Part shown: in pieces, positions 44,945-56,580 of the stretch
Position numbering within the stretch: the stretch's first letter is position 1
How the letters are laid out: every line of letters begins with the position of its first letter
Assembly: GCA_021186555.1 (NCBI GenBank)
Contig: JAJKFL010000042.1
Coordinates: forward strand, 17,212,521 to 17,276,520
DNA from: Reticulitermes speratus
Lineage: Eukaryota; Arthropoda; Insecta; Blattodea; Rhinotermitidae
Length of the DNA stretch: 64,000 bases
Direction of reading: 5' to 3'
The notes under the pieces: model-generated
Database searches by the model: none
What the model was told of the DNA's origin: nothing
What the model saw: only the letters and a program-made list of their open reading frames with translations
Program-made: the position numbers and the translations under genes

Positions 44945-45130
44945 AATTCGAGATTTTCCGAGCCCGTCCTGACCGGCCCTAGGGCCCACCCATTCTACTG
45001 TAAAACACATACCGGGTCTCCTTCTCATGGGTAAAGCATCTGGTACCGAGGTTAAAGAAAGAATAGAGCTATACTTCTACTCCCCCTACGGGCTTTCATG
45101 ACCTGTTATAGGATGAACTTTACCTTTAGT
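44945..45130 (+). mobile_element. SINE family D, body and tail
   Basis: AGATTTTCCGAGCCCGTCC, AGGGCCCACCCATTCTACTG, GTAAAGCATCTGGTACCGAG and AACTTTACCTTT follow D order. The head is missing. Confidence 0.55.
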
Positions 45131-45140
45131 TCTATAATGC

Positions 45141-45170
45141 CTGATAATGGTTTTTAGTTAAAGTTGAAAC
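45141..45170 (+). ncRNA. hammerhead-like core, one mismatch
   Basis: CTGATAA (expected CTGATGA), then GAAACATGTTG. Decayed copy; helix II is weak. Confidence 0.3.
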
Positions 45171-45858
45171 ATGTTGCATAAAATATATTAAATGACAGCA
45201 AAGCATAATTGTGATTGTCCCCATTCTTCTCTTTATTTCATTATTGAAATAGTTAAATATGTTTTTTTTATTAATATTGTAATTATTGGTTACCTGTTGA
45301 CCGATTACGGCGTGGTTGATGTACGTGTAAATAGAAAACCTAGTCTGCAAAGAAAAAATTTGTTGATTCAGCGAAATGCCTAATCGAGATTGTTATGATT
45401 GTGGAATAATTCATGGCTGCTTTTACAGTACCTCATAATGACAGCAAAATAAACTGAATGCCAGTACTCCTTTAACTGCGCGTTTTACGGGCCTTCGATT
45501 AACCAATTTTTGCATTGGCGTTTTTAAAAACTGCATATCGCGTTTTCCATATGCACAGTTAATTTTGTGTAGGGGACAAGCATCGCGCAAGCTGGTGAAT
45601 CCTCAGCTCTTTCTCCCCCCCCTCCCCCCCCCCCCCACCGGACCTGAGTTCTTCCTTCTCCGTTGAATGAATTACTGTCAGTCGATCCTGATGTTTATAA
45701 ATTGTTTGTTTCACATTTCCCTTTACGTTTTAATGTTTAATTACTAACATTCACGGTGTAATGCGGTGGGAGGGTGTATTGTGTTGTACGAGTGTTACAC
45801 ACGTAACTAAATAAATGTCATTCATTTCAAATTGATCACTGTTCAGCATATTGAACAA
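45171..45858. other. unassigned DNA with C-rich tract
   Basis: C-rich run at about 45615-45636 with single T and A interruptions. Otherwise nothing recognised. Confidence 0.45.
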
Positions 45859-46210
45859 GGTAGGTAATGTACGTATTACGTAACATTGTGGCGCGTTCGC
45901 ATAATATTTACACCTCCTCGGCCATCCTAACAGCCTGATACCATTTCACGGAAGACAGCGCTTTTATGGCGACTTTATTTCTTCGGGAACAATAAATCTT
46001 ACTTAGGTCTTCATGTAAGTCTCCGATATTTTTTTCCGACTTTAACCAAATTTGGATTTTTACCGAAATGTTTTAAGTGAAGTCTCCGGTTTCAAATTTC
46101 GCGCAAATCCGTCCAGTGGGAGCCGCGCTGATACTTGCAGGCAGACGGTGAGACGGACGGACGCCACGAAGCTAATAGGCGCTTTTCGCGACTATGCGAA
46201 CGCGCCTAAG
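45859..46210 (+). repeat. dispersed repeat H, copy 2
   Basis: GTAACATTGTGGCGCGTTCGC on the left and GCGAACGCGCCTAAG on the right. The inner block GCAAATCCGTCCAGTGGGAGCC region and GACGGACGGACGCC are shared with copies at 37940 and 55182. Confidence 0.7.
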
Positions 46211-47090
46211 AACAAACGTGTAGGCCTGTATGGTGTCTGTCTACTAGTATCTGCCTTCTCTGCTGTTTATACGGTATCATCACAAAACACCTTATCTGTA
46301 ATTAGTGCCTCAAATGGACGGGACATTCTTTTCTTCTTCGCATGAATGACTTTCAAGGGATGCTTACCTGTTGCAATGTAATTTAATTTATTTCTAATCA
46401 GATGCTGTGTTTTTGCTGTACTCGTATAATAACAAATTTCAATAGCAGACTGTTATATTATCGAATGGAATGAAAAAAAAGATTTGGAAGGGTGAGCGGG
46501 TATTTCGAAGGGAGCTGTCTCGTGGCCTATTTTAAAATTCTACTGCGGCATTCACCAGAGTAAACTTAGCGAGAGCCACGAAGAACCTAAGACATGACAG
46601 CCGGTAACTCGTTACCTCCCACATATAGATCTGGAGTACAGGGTTAGTCGCGCCCGGAAGTTTAAGTTGAAATTAATGGGATGAAGTTCCAAGTTTTCTG
46701 GGATGTTACGCCATGTTGCTTGTTAAATAGTTGCCGAGGTATGAATGGATCTTCAGGATCAAACAGTCCAAGAAGCTTAACCTTGAAGCTGAAGGGTTAA
46801 CAGTTCAGTTCATTAGGGCTTTCAATAACCTTAAGAACAACCGTTGTACGTTCAGGAGCCTGTCCATAAGTACCTACTATCTCGGCCATGTCCGCCTCTA
46901 GGCTGTGTTGTGAACCTAAAGCAATTTGCGGTCTTGTAATGGGAGCAAAGAAGCGGAGGAGTCATGTTCTCGTACATCAGACGTTGCTAAATATATGATT
47001 ATAAGTGTGCAGTTATATATGTGTGTGGTTATATATGTGCAGTGGTAAAAATGGAGACCTGAAATTCATCTAAGTTATGTCTTAAATCGG
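46211..47090. other. unassigned DNA
   Basis: No recognised element. Confidence 0.4.
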
Positions 47091-47131
47091 TATTACTAAA
47101 TGCATTGCCGTCGAACATAACAACTCTACAT

Positions 47132-47161
47132 GTTTCGGTCCATCTCACGGATCATCATCAG
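47132..47161 (-). ncRNA. hammerhead-ribozyme-like core, exact
   Basis: Minus strand CTGATGA...GAAACATGTAG. A possible UUC cleavage site with CAT/ATG helix III lies just downstream (minus strand, near 47113). Self-cleavage is inferred, not shown. Confidence 0.55.
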
Positions 47162-47419
47162 ACGTAAAAATACGTTAGTACATATCTAAAACACAAGTAT
47201 GTTGTCATATTCAACAGCAATGAATGTAGTAATATCGAAACGTGACGACATAACGGGATGAACTCCGTTAAAATCGTCACAGCTAGTCAAGCTGGCATCA
47301 TCAATAAATACAAAAATTTAAAACATAAGATATTAAAATGGAATGCAAATATATACTTCAACAGATAATAAATATTCAACTTGCATATATGCTTGTGTTT
47401 TAGATACGTATTTTTATGC

Positions 47420-47449
47420 CTGATGATGGCCCACGAGAAGGACCGAAAC
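47420..47449 (+). ncRNA. hammerhead-ribozyme-like core, exact
   Basis: Plus strand CTGATGATGGCCCACG then GGACCGAAACATGTAG; both core boxes are intact. It is the opposite-strand partner of 47132-47161. Confidence 0.55.
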
Positions 47450-47550
47450 ATGTAGCAGTATTGATACAAGCAATAGGGAGTTATGTTCGACGGCAATACA
47501 TTTAGTAATATTGAAATATGACGACATAACGGGATGAACTCCCTTAAAAT

Positions 47551-48359
47551 TATATCTTAAAACCCGTTTCTTGCCTCACGTGGAAGACAATGTCGTGTTC
47601 GTTAAAAGGACTATTCGACTGTTTATTGTATGGGCATAGCAGGTGCTGTGCTTTAAAGTGTTGCCCGTATGTACACATTTATGTGTGTGCCCTGATTAAA
47701 ATATTTAAAGTATTATCACATGCGTGCTGTATAAAGCTTCACAGACTCCTCTAAAATCAATACCTGCACAACTATACAGTACAGGTGTGTTGACGTAGTG
47801 TTACCATGTGTTCAGTTAATGCTGCTGTGCTGTATCGGCGCTCGGATCGTCGATCTATCAGTACGCCTTGATTAGTCTGTGCATTTAAGTGATTAATTAT
47901 TTAATTGGTGACCATTCATGCTGTTTATTTAGTTGGCCAAAAAATTGATTTGCACGTGTGTGATGTCATTAGTGGTGTCTGGACGTGTGGATGGTGCTTG
48001 TGACGTTGTAAGACAGTTGTGATGCACAAAATGACAGTCTTCTTGGCGATACGCTTGGTTAACTGAATGAGAGGGCGAATGCTGTCGATAGAGGCCAGTA
48101 CTAGTGAGCGTGATATACTGAAATGAGACTTAAGCTTGGCGCGCAGTTGATGAGGCTTAAGTATAAAACTAAGGACAAATACTTTGTCCCCTAGATGTTT
48201 ATTATTTAAAAATCTAGTTTCTGTAATGCAGAAAACAGCGTACCTCTGTTACGAACTTCAACCGGTTTGTGCTGTGTCTGGAAATAATGGGTATTCCGTG
48301 ATATTCTGATAATAATATGAGGAGTTTAAATACACTGAGTGAGATGCAGAGATAATAAT
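47551..48359. other. unassigned DNA
   Basis: No recognised element. Confidence 0.4.
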
Positions 48360-48779
48360 GTTATAGCAGGCCATACACGTACATTGCTTTAGAGAGTTAA
48401 GCGGCTGATAGGTACTCTGTGGATGGACTGTGGGCTCATTGCAGTTATAGCAGGCCATACACGTACATTGCTTTAGAGAGTTAAGCGGCTGATAGGTACT
48501 CTGTGGATGGACTGTGGGCTCATTGCAGTTATAGCAGGCCATACACGTACATTGCTTTAGAGAGTTAAGCGGCTGATAGGTACTCTGTGGATGGACTGTG
48601 GGCTCATTGCAGTTATAGCAGGCCATACACGTACATTGCTTTAGAGAGTTAAGCGGCTGATAGGTACTCTGTGGATGGACTGTGGGCTCATTGCAGTTAT
48701 AGCAGGCCATACACGTACATTGCTTTAGAGAGTTAAGCGGCTGATAGGTACTCTGTGGATGGACTGTGGGCTCATTGCA
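48360..48779. repeat. minisatellite, 5 x 84 bp, nearly identical
   Basis: Units at 48360, 48444, 48528, 48612 and 48696, each starting GTTATAGCAGGCCATACACG and ending GGGCTCATTGCA. I saw no differences between units on reading. The unit is 28 codons, so a minus-strand frame repeats MACYNCNEPTVHPQSTYQPL; I regard this as a by-product of the period. Confidence 0.97.
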
Positions 48780-49289
48780 GTTTCTCTACTTACGTAATAT
48801 AATCGAAGACAGAAAACAAAAACGTGGCGCGTCATGACGCAAGTGGGATTCGAAAACGTGGTACCAGTACTGTAACACTTCAGCACCATACGTAGTATAG
48901 GCCGTGGGCCTTCTGATCAGAGCGAATTAAATACATAATTATTATTGTGTAAATAGCCGTCAGGCTGTTGAGTCAGAATGCACATGAATAATTTAATCAT
49001 TAGTTATTTTACTATATTTGTTCTCCCCCAGGATTTATACTGATTAAATCATAATTGCATGGTTTGTCGAAGTAATTGCGCACGTTGTCAGCAACTCTTG
49101 TTGAAAAACGAGGAGTTTGCGGACAGTGTGCATGTTCCAATCACTGCTGCCCTTTGGATGTTGCTGTCATAGAGTAACTTCTTTCAGATTTAGACGTTTT
49201 ACCGACTCCTGTCCAGGGTCTTTGGTGCAGCACCCGTTGCTGACAGGAATACTTGTACTGCTGTCACGTGTTCTATATGGCGTTGCTGT
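48780..49289. other. unassigned DNA
   Basis: No recognised element. Confidence 0.4.

Positions 49290-49328
<39 letters not shown>
49290..49328. repeat. (AAT)n microsatellite
   Basis: About 12 perfect AAT units, directly against the head of a SINE D. Confidence 0.95.
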
Positions 49329-49329
<1 letters not shown>

Positions 49330-49612
49330 TGGCTTAGTCTGTATAGTGAGTACGCTATGGATTGGACGACCGAGGAATACTGGTTCAATTCCCGGCAGGG
49401 GAATGGGATTTTTTTCTTCTCCAAACGTCCATACAGTTCCTGGGGCCCACCAGCCTCCTGTTCAGTGGGTGCCGGGGGCGCTTTTCTGGCGATAGGGTAG
49501 TCGGGTCGTGAGGCTGACCACTCGCTATCAACTAGTGTCGAGGTTAAGAATGCGTGGGGCTAATACCTCCACTCCCTGTTATACATGCATGACATTCACA
49601 GGGACTGCTTTA
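49329..49612 (+). mobile_element. SINE family D, near full length
   Basis: GGCTTAGTCTGTATAGTGAG, B box GGTTCAATTCCCGG, CTTCTCCAAACGTCCATAC, GTTCAGTGGGTGCCGGG, CGTGAGGCTGACCACTC, GAGGTTAAGAATGCG, tail ACTGCTTTACCG. Confidence 0.85.
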
Positions 49613-50048
49613 CCGTTTGCCGTCTATCTCTTATGAAACCAGCCTGTAGGCTCACATTTCACCCGCCATCATGGAAGCGATCTGTATAATCCTGTAGAAG
49701 GTAATTTGCCCCCCCCCCCCCCCCCCGTCGACATGAATTCTGCCCACATTGTATATCTTGGTATGTTCTGTAAACATTGCGAGTGAGACTTGGAAAGTTA
49801 ACAGTAAGCAACTTTAGTGCCAGCGTTTGGTCTGTACAACTTTGAGACATTTTTAAATATTTGTACGTATTGTTATATACGTTACGAAAAATAACCTTAT
49901 GAATGAATATGATAATGAATTGTTCTTCGGCTTCCGAAACGTCATGTATACCAAGTATGCGTCAGACAATGAATAACATGTAAAATCACATTCTATAATC
50001 ACTGAACCATCGTCTTGAACGCAGAATCATCTTGTCTCACACTGTGAG
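49613..50048. other. unassigned DNA with C homopolymer
   Basis: A run of about 18 C at 49709-49726; otherwise nothing recognised. Confidence 0.5.
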
Positions 50049-50306
50049 ATGTTGAACTGTCTTCAAGTTTAGTCCTACTGTCCCGTACCACATGTTGAAC
50101 TGTCTTCAAGTTTAGTCCTACTGTCCCGTACCACATGTTGAACTGTCTTCAAGTTTAGTGCTACTGTCCCGTACCACATGTTGAACTGTCTTCAAGTTTA
50201 GTACTACTGTCCCGTACCACATGTTGAACTGTCTTCAAGTTTAGTGCTACTGTCCCGTACCACACGTTGAACTGTCTTCAAGTTTAGTGCTACTGTCCCG
50301 TACCAC
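50049..50306. repeat. minisatellite, 6 x 43 bp
   Basis: Six units containing GTTGAACTGTCTTCAAG and CTACTGTCCCGTACCAC. They vary mainly at one position (TTTAGT then C, G or A) and at CACATG/CACACG. Confidence 0.97.
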
Positions 50307-51639
50307 ACCTTGTGAACGAATCTTTCTCCTGATGGTAGCATCTTAACTTTCTGTTACAAGCGAATGGAAAGACAAGGATCACGGGGGGAATTTTGAAGGA
50401 TGGAATTGAAGCCTGTCATTTATCTTGCAAGAACCGTCCCTTCCACCATTTATATTGGGTAACAGATGAGAGGAACTCCACCTTAGGTTTTTCTAGTTGT
50501 CGTCCATCTTGTTCGGTCTTTGCTGAAGCAAATGATCTAGAACGCTCTCGCAATTTGAGGAGTGAGGAAGGAGAAAATCTCTGAAAGCCCCAAGTGTCTC
50601 GGTGAAGATAAGAAACCGCAGTCGGTGTTGAAATGGTTTTATTTCTGCTGTTATATCATACTTGGTTCAGCACGTGTAGAGGCATATTTGTTAGTTGACT
50701 GAGAACCGAATGAGGAATTGTGAAATTCGTTATGTTCTAAGGGCACTTTTTGTGCACAGATGTCGAAAATGATTTCAAAATGTGGTAGCTTGACAAATGT
50801 TTTGGTCGCCAGAAAAACTGTATCGCCAGTATTTTGTGGCGCCTTACTGCAGCGCCCTGTTTTAAACATTTGCAGAATAGGGATAAGATAAATGAAAAAA
50901 AAAATGGAATTAAGTAGAGCTATTGTTTATGGTTTTCTGATTACGAGCATGCTGATCTTACGTTGTTAGGCTGTGATTCACCTCTCAGGCGTGTATCTTG
51001 GGATTATTATTATTATTATTATTATTATTATTGCCATTGGGCTGTTGAGCCGGTTGGTAAAGAAACGAGATCAGAATTGTAATAATCTCTTGGAATTTGA
51101 ACTGAATTAAATTGTTAGCATTGAAGCTCTTCTGTTAATAGGACTCCGAAAAATTTAAATTTGAACTGAAGTTTCTGTTAAGGTTATTTAAGCTTAAGCC
51201 TTAATTTTAAAAATTTCTAATACTCAACCCTCTATTCTGAAAAGGATTTACTTTGAAAAATTGTCTTTCCAGTCAACAATGTGAGAGGTAATTGCTCTAA
51301 CGCGAAAGTTCTGTATTTTTTCCTGACCATTACGTCTTCTATACTGAAATGAAAAATGTTCCAAGTACGTTTGGGCATCCTTTGTGTTCCATACAGTACA
51401 CCACAAGCAACTACATCCGCGGACTGTCTGGGTTGATGCTGTGGCTAAAGCAAATTTTCCCTACCCTAGATCTACCAAATGTTAGCTCTCCTGGGACAAG
51501 GGCGAGGTCTCCTGTTGTAATTTTGGTCAGAAGACCGGCTTAAGTTGTTAGTTGCTTTCTGCTCCTTCGAGGGAAAGTATCAAAACTGGAGTGCGGTCGC
51601 TTCCTCCGATATCTTATCCAAATCACAAGTTAACACGAG
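50307..51639. other. unassigned DNA
   Basis: (ATT)n at about 51002-51033. Short open frames only; no element recognised. Confidence 0.45.
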
Positions 51640-51845
51640 AGGTATTGTAATTGTAAACGTGACATTGAGGCGCTTTCGCTAACAATTATTGCCTTCCAAG
51701 TGCAATAAGTATTAATTATTCTGAGTGTGTGTCTGTAGGCTTAGTTATCCAGCATGCAAAATGCATGCGTCGTGTTATATTGTCATCTGTGGCCTGTCTG
51801 GCTCTGTAATATTCTTCCACATCATCTCATAAACGGCACGGCACG
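51640..51845 (+). repeat. dispersed repeat H, copy 3, left half
   Basis: GACATTGAGGCGCTTTCGC, GCAATAAGTATTAATTATTC, GTTATCCAGCATGCAAAATG and CACATCATCTCATAAACGGC match 37960-38150. The right half is missing. Confidence 0.7.
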
Positions 51846-51964
51846 GAAGTTGTGTATCCCTGTTGTATAAATTAGTCGTTTATTCCTGCCCTTTGCCTAA
51901 GGTAGCCCTTCCACCCCCAGAGCACTGATAGAGACTTTAATCATGGCGTCCATTTGGTACTTGA

Positions 51965-52202
51965 TTAACCTTTTAAAGCCTAATGGCTACTTGTTGCATC
52001 AACAGCTTTAACATTCAAAAACTCTACATTCTGCCCACACTGTATTTATGTGTATTGTATTTATATTACAACAAACACCGACTTTTGCCTTATATAACGT
52101 AAATTAATTTGTTTTTTTTAACCGAGATGAAAAGTATTTACTGAGCGATACGAACTGGGCCTTTATAAATGAAACAGTTTACGCTTTGTCTTAAAGGGTT
52201 AA
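51965..52202 (-). mobile_element. TTAA-flanked MITE, copy 4
   Basis: TTAACCTTTTAAAGCC at the left and CTTAAAGGGTTAA at the right, with TTAA on each side. It is highly similar to copy 1 (5118) throughout, in the same orientation. Confidence 0.85.
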
Positions 52203-52321
52203 TCATATGTGAACAGGAAAGATGCAAAGTTTAGCCGCTTAAATGTGCTTAAATTACCTTCTTAAACGATTCCTTCTTCTACACATACACATTAACGTAC
52301 CCCTTCCATTTTCTCTCCTTT

Positions 52322-52354
52322 GTTGTAGCATTAATGCCACATTAATGCTACAAC
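52322..52354. repeat. perfect hairpin, 15-bp stem, 3-nt loop
   Basis: GTTGTAGCATTAATG, loop CCA, then the exact reverse complement. Very stable for its size in this AT-rich setting. Confidence 0.85.
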
Positions 52355-54755
52355 CTGAGTCTTCCATCTTCTCTGGAAGCAAGGTTCATTTTCGCAGTGT
52401 AAGATTACCTTCTGTGGCAGTGCACATAGGATAGCCTACTCCACAGGTAATTTACAAAGGGAACTGTTCGTAGCGCAAGAATAACCGGAAAATGGTACAT
52501 AAAGAGGAGCGTTAGGGGAGGTTTACTGCATAGGGAACAGGGATGAAAGAGGGTTTCGTCCCTCCATATCATCTCATTATTAATATACACATCCATTTTG
52601 CTACTTCTTTGAAAGAGCAATTCGTGCATTTAGTTAACATGGCGCGGGATTAAGTGTAACCAGAAACAGTTGTAGGCTGCACTACACAGAATGGAAACAA
52701 ACGCATACGGCGCTGTAGCAGGGCTCTTCCCTTTAACTTCTTACACATTTTCATTTTGATTGATGTCGGAGTGACACAGACTTCAGTTTTCATAACGACT
52801 AAGCATTAATTTAATTAGCAGGTGCAGCTGTGGAGCTCTTTCCCCTAAAAGAGAGCTGTTCACAACCTTACAAAACAGCTGCTGGTCAAAGCACCGTTTG
52901 ATTCAACTGAGTCTGACGATAATGCTCTATAAGTATATGCGGAAGGCTGAATTGCCCATTATTCTGCGTCATTGTTGGTGGTCTTCTTCAGTCCTTCTAG
53001 GCGAATTTTGGAATAGCGTCATTATACGAATTTCGATCGTCTCCTTCCAAATTCTGTACAGCACACTATCCTTGGTCCTTGACAATACATTCTTAGGGTA
53101 TTTCCCTTGCAGCTGAAAACACGTATTAAAATTAAACCTACGTAAGAATAAATATGAATGCATTCTATATAAGTTTTCTGTGTTTATTAACTTCTCTTTT
53201 GTTAGAAATGGATTGGATAATAAAAAGGGGGTTTGAACAGCATATGAGGAAACTTTTTCTGGTTATGCTGTAGTCTTTCCTTTGTTATATACGTCATTTG
53301 CCTGTCTTGTTTTTGCTCCAAAATATTTACGTTCTGAAACGTTTGCAGTTTATTAGCTATTTGTGTTAACATTCAAGTTTTCATGTCCTTCATCTAAACA
53401 TGCTCATGCAAGTTATGAACTGTTCAAGTACAGGGGTGTCTCTTATTTTTACCTCGGTACAATATGGCCACGTAATTACTGTCGGACGACAGTTAGTGAG
53501 CCACTTGGCGCCTTCCTTACGCTCGGTGTCATGGAGGTTACGCTCCATTTCCCTCATTTAATTAGCGACACCTCTTGAGACTCCTTCAGCTATCTTCTAC
53601 ACAGCACCAGGCCACAAGGCCAGTGGAACTTTGAACTTACTCATCCCGCTTTTGCATTTTCGATGAACTGGTCTAAGTTTAAGGCAGCACTACAGGACTC
53701 GAGCCCATTTCTGAGGACCCTTATTTCGAGCAAAACAGGAACGCCACCTTGGGAGGGGGGTGTGAGTGCTGGTATTCTCTCCTTGACAGCAGGCAAAGTT
53801 GGAAATGCTCTTTGTCTTTTTATTACAAAATAATATGTCGATATTATTGTTTCATATTGTGATAATATCGTTTGAATAAGAAACAACAAATAAGCTTTAT
53901 TTTTCACGACTTCTGAATCTCTAATATTCAACGAACGCATCACCGTCAGTAAAAATGCCGCTTGTAAGCCGTCCCGTCTATTGGTCCATGGCTTGTCATT
54001 AGCGTCGTGCTCAGTGTATGAGTTATGATAAAATCTTACATCGAGGATTGATGAAAGTGATGCCTAAAAATGGTACGTGGCAACCACTTCGACCATTCAT
54101 CACGCTTTACAAAGTAAACAAATTTAAATGTTGTGTTTAGGTAACACGTACAGAACTTACCAAGATAAATACTTTGTGATATGGAGAAGGAGTTGGTCTC
54201 TGAAACTTTCGTATACTGGAACCTCCTGGCGCGGCTGTCAGCTGGAGAGGATTTTATTGAATTAGTCGTCGTGAAAGCTTGGAGACATACGAATATGCAG
54301 TTAGAGGCTCTTGATAAAACAATTTCCAGTTTGTTTCAAGAAAGAGGCAGAATTACATCCTACTACTAAGAAAAATGCGGGACGTTATTTGTAACCATTT
54401 AGCGCTTTGCAGCAGGAACTTTACTTAACAGATATTCAGATGTTTTGTTCTTATCCTACAAAAAACACGTCTCTATTAGTTTGACCAGTCGGTTCGTGCT
54501 GTTGAGGAAGATAATTCTTGTTTGTTCCGACAATCATATGTAGCACACAGAACCACTCTGTGTTTTAAATCATTTAAAATTCTTGGAGCATAACATATCA
54601 TATTTCTTATCATTTTTAAAATAATTATAACAACACAAGTCTCAGTATTTGATTAACCGGTTGCAGGAAGCATAGGCGTCTACACATATAAACAGTGTTA
54701 ACTGCTACTTACCTGGCTAGTAGGGTATAGTAGAGCCTTCTCTTTACACCATCTT
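52355..54755. other. unassigned DNA
   Basis: 2.4 kb without recognised elements. The longest frame (100 codons, minus, 53641-53943) has no domain features. Confidence 0.45.
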
Positions 54756-54856
54756 TTTTTTCCCCCCTTGGTGAAGGGCCCCGCAGCAGATGCTACGGAT
54801 GCACCACAGCCTTAAGGCTTCTTGTGCAACCCCTGTGATGAAGATGAGCAGATTTT
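54756..54856 (-). mobile_element. SINE family B, 3' end only
   Basis: Poly(T), then GGGCCCCGCAGCAGATGCTA and GTGATGAAGATGA on the plus strand, which is the reversed B terminus. The rest of the element is absent. Confidence 0.75.
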
Positions 54857-55181
54857 TTTATCAGGTTTTACGCCATATTCCACGATTTATACTTACTTTC
54901 TTTACGGAAGTTATATCTTCATGTTCTGGAACTTTGCCAATCACGATTCTTGATTACTTCTCCATTTATTCACCCATTCTTCTGCGCTGCCACTTTATTG
55001 CGTGGTGTCTGCTTTTCTTACACGTGTACCATTCCCCTCTCCCCTCTTTTTTTCTGGATATTTATTTATGCTCTTTCTAAAATTTTAACTTCTTAAAGTA
55101 AATTTGTATGCTGTCTACGTCGGTAGGAGCCTAATAAAACAACGATAACTTGGGCCTGCCTGATAATGTCTCAAGCTTTCA
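54857..55181. other. unassigned DNA
   Basis: Nothing recognised. Confidence 0.4.
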
Positions 55182-55575
55182 GAGGCGCTCGCATAATCTC
55201 AAAAAGAGTTTGTTACCTTCGTCTTGTCTATCTGTCCGTCTGTCCCTTTGTCTGCCCTTCCGCGTGTATCAGCGCGACTTCCACTACGAATGTCCGTGAA
55301 ATTTTATGTTGGAAACTTTTATGAAAATCTTTCGAAGAACTCCGAATTTGGTTAAGATCGGACTAAAATCGGACACTTTACGTGAAGACCGAAGTATGTG
55401 TTATTTGTCGGCAACGTGAGTTCGCCATAAAAGCTTTTTTTTGCTTCTGCAACACTCCCTTCTTATACTGTTGACAGTGGCATTCACCACAAGAACACAC
55501 ACAGAAGGCATTATTGCGTTTACACTGCAAATGGTTACGCGAACGCGCCAAGATGTTACGTTACACTAAGCACAT
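55182..55575 (-). repeat. dispersed repeat H, copy 4
   Basis: On the minus strand it begins GTAACATCTTGGCGCGTTCGC (right side) and ends GCGAGCGCCTC; inner GATTTTAGTCCGATCTTAAC, GTGGAAGTCGCGCTGATAC and GACAAGACGAAGGTAAC align with copy 2. Confidence 0.65.
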
Positions 55576-55914
55576 TGCCTGTCTTCTTTCAGAATGAGAA
55601 CGTGTGCACCCTATGTCGTGTTTTGTTAGAGGGAATTCTTTTCAAAGTTTTATCTGGTGAGATAAACCCCGGCGCATGCCACAGCTTTTCCGCGAGAGGA
55701 TTATGCTGGAGCTGGAGTGACGAACACGCCAACTGCTCATTTTACGAAAGTGGTGTGTTTGTTGAAAGTTGCCCGATAAGACGAAACGCGTGAAACAAAA
55801 ATCACTCTAGCATTATGATGAATACAATATTTAAACACTAATCTGAAATGCTACCTACTTGTACGAGTACAATACTAGGAGAGTGATGTAAGTGTACTGT
55901 ACAAAGGGACTGAA
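55576..55914. other. unassigned DNA
   Basis: Nothing recognised. Confidence 0.4.
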
Positions 55915-56145
55915 CAGGGCGGTCAAAACTTGGTAGTCTACTGGCTGGACAGTCGAGGAATCGGAGTTCCTTTCCCGGCAGGAGCAAGAGATGTTTTCTT
56001 CTCCACGTTGTCCAGACCAGCTCTGGATTCCGCCGGTCAAAAATTACCGGTGATTTTTCTGTAGGTGGTAAAGCGGTCGGGACGTGAAGCTGACCACACT
56101 CTTCCATCTAGTGTCGAGGTCGAGAAACACGATATCTTTACTTTG
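55915..56145 (+). mobile_element. SINE family D, diverged
   Basis: TAGTCTACTGGCTGGACAG, TTCTTCTCCACGTTGTCCAG, GTAAAGCGGTCGGGACGTG, GAAGCTGACC and CTAGTGTCGAGGTCGAGAA keep D order. The first half of the head is unclear. Confidence 0.65.
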
Positions 56146-56407
56146 GCCTACGTATTCATGATGTTGTGCTTAGTTAATCAGAAAGGAAACGTTGCCTTTT
56201 TCTTCCACCCTACCCATAAAGAATAACTCTGTAACTGGTAGCCTACTCCTCAGCTAGTATTTCTAATAATCTAGTCTCCGGATCGGCTCTGCTGACTGTC
56301 TCGTTCTTTTCTTCAGTCTCCCCAGGCAAGTGATGCGATAATACCTTAACTTAGGTGACGACCACTTCCTCTCACATCCTTTCCAACTTATTATTTCTTA
56401 CTCCAGA

Positions 56408-56580
56408 GGTGCATACATTTTCCAAAAATCTAGAAGCCACCTCAAAATTCTAGGCGTCAGAAGGTAAAATGAAGCAAATTCCATACTGAGGACCAACGAA
56501 TATTAGGCGCCACCGTACAAACTTTTGTCGCCACGGCGACCTGGAGTCAGGGAGTGCGCCTCAGCAACTCTCCTTGTACC
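56408..56580 (+). repeat. dispersed repeat J, copy 3 (longest)
   Basis: Joins both J segments: TTTTCCAAAAATCTAGAAGC, CTAGGCGTCAGAAGG, GAATATTAGGCGCCACCG and CGCCACGGCGACCTGG. It shows that the 15.4-kb and 39.2-kb copies are parts of one family. Confidence 0.7.

Larger units (their letters stand above)
47091..47550. mobile_element. Penelope-like remnant: inverted arms with hammerhead cores
   Basis: The arm 47091-47205 (TATTACTAAATGCATTGCCG, ACATGTTTCGGTCC, AAAAATACGT, CTAAAACACAAG) is repeated in reverse at about 47385-47510. A direct repeat, GACGACATAACGGGATGAAC, lies at 47223-47274 and 47500-47550. Penelope-like elements are known for complex, partly inverted terminal repeats with small hammerheads. 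No reverse transcriptase or GIY-YIG sequence is present between the arms, so this is a stripped remnant. Confidence 0.55.

Noticed and set aside
48258-48710. 150-codon frame with four 28-residue repeats including cysteines (MACYNCNE)
   Set aside because: An exact consequence of an 84-bp minisatellite; no second, diverged, coding-like version.
48831-48915. Possible tRNA-like head (GTGGGATTCGAAAACG)
   Set aside because: Single copy, A box not recognisable, no body shared with the SINE families.
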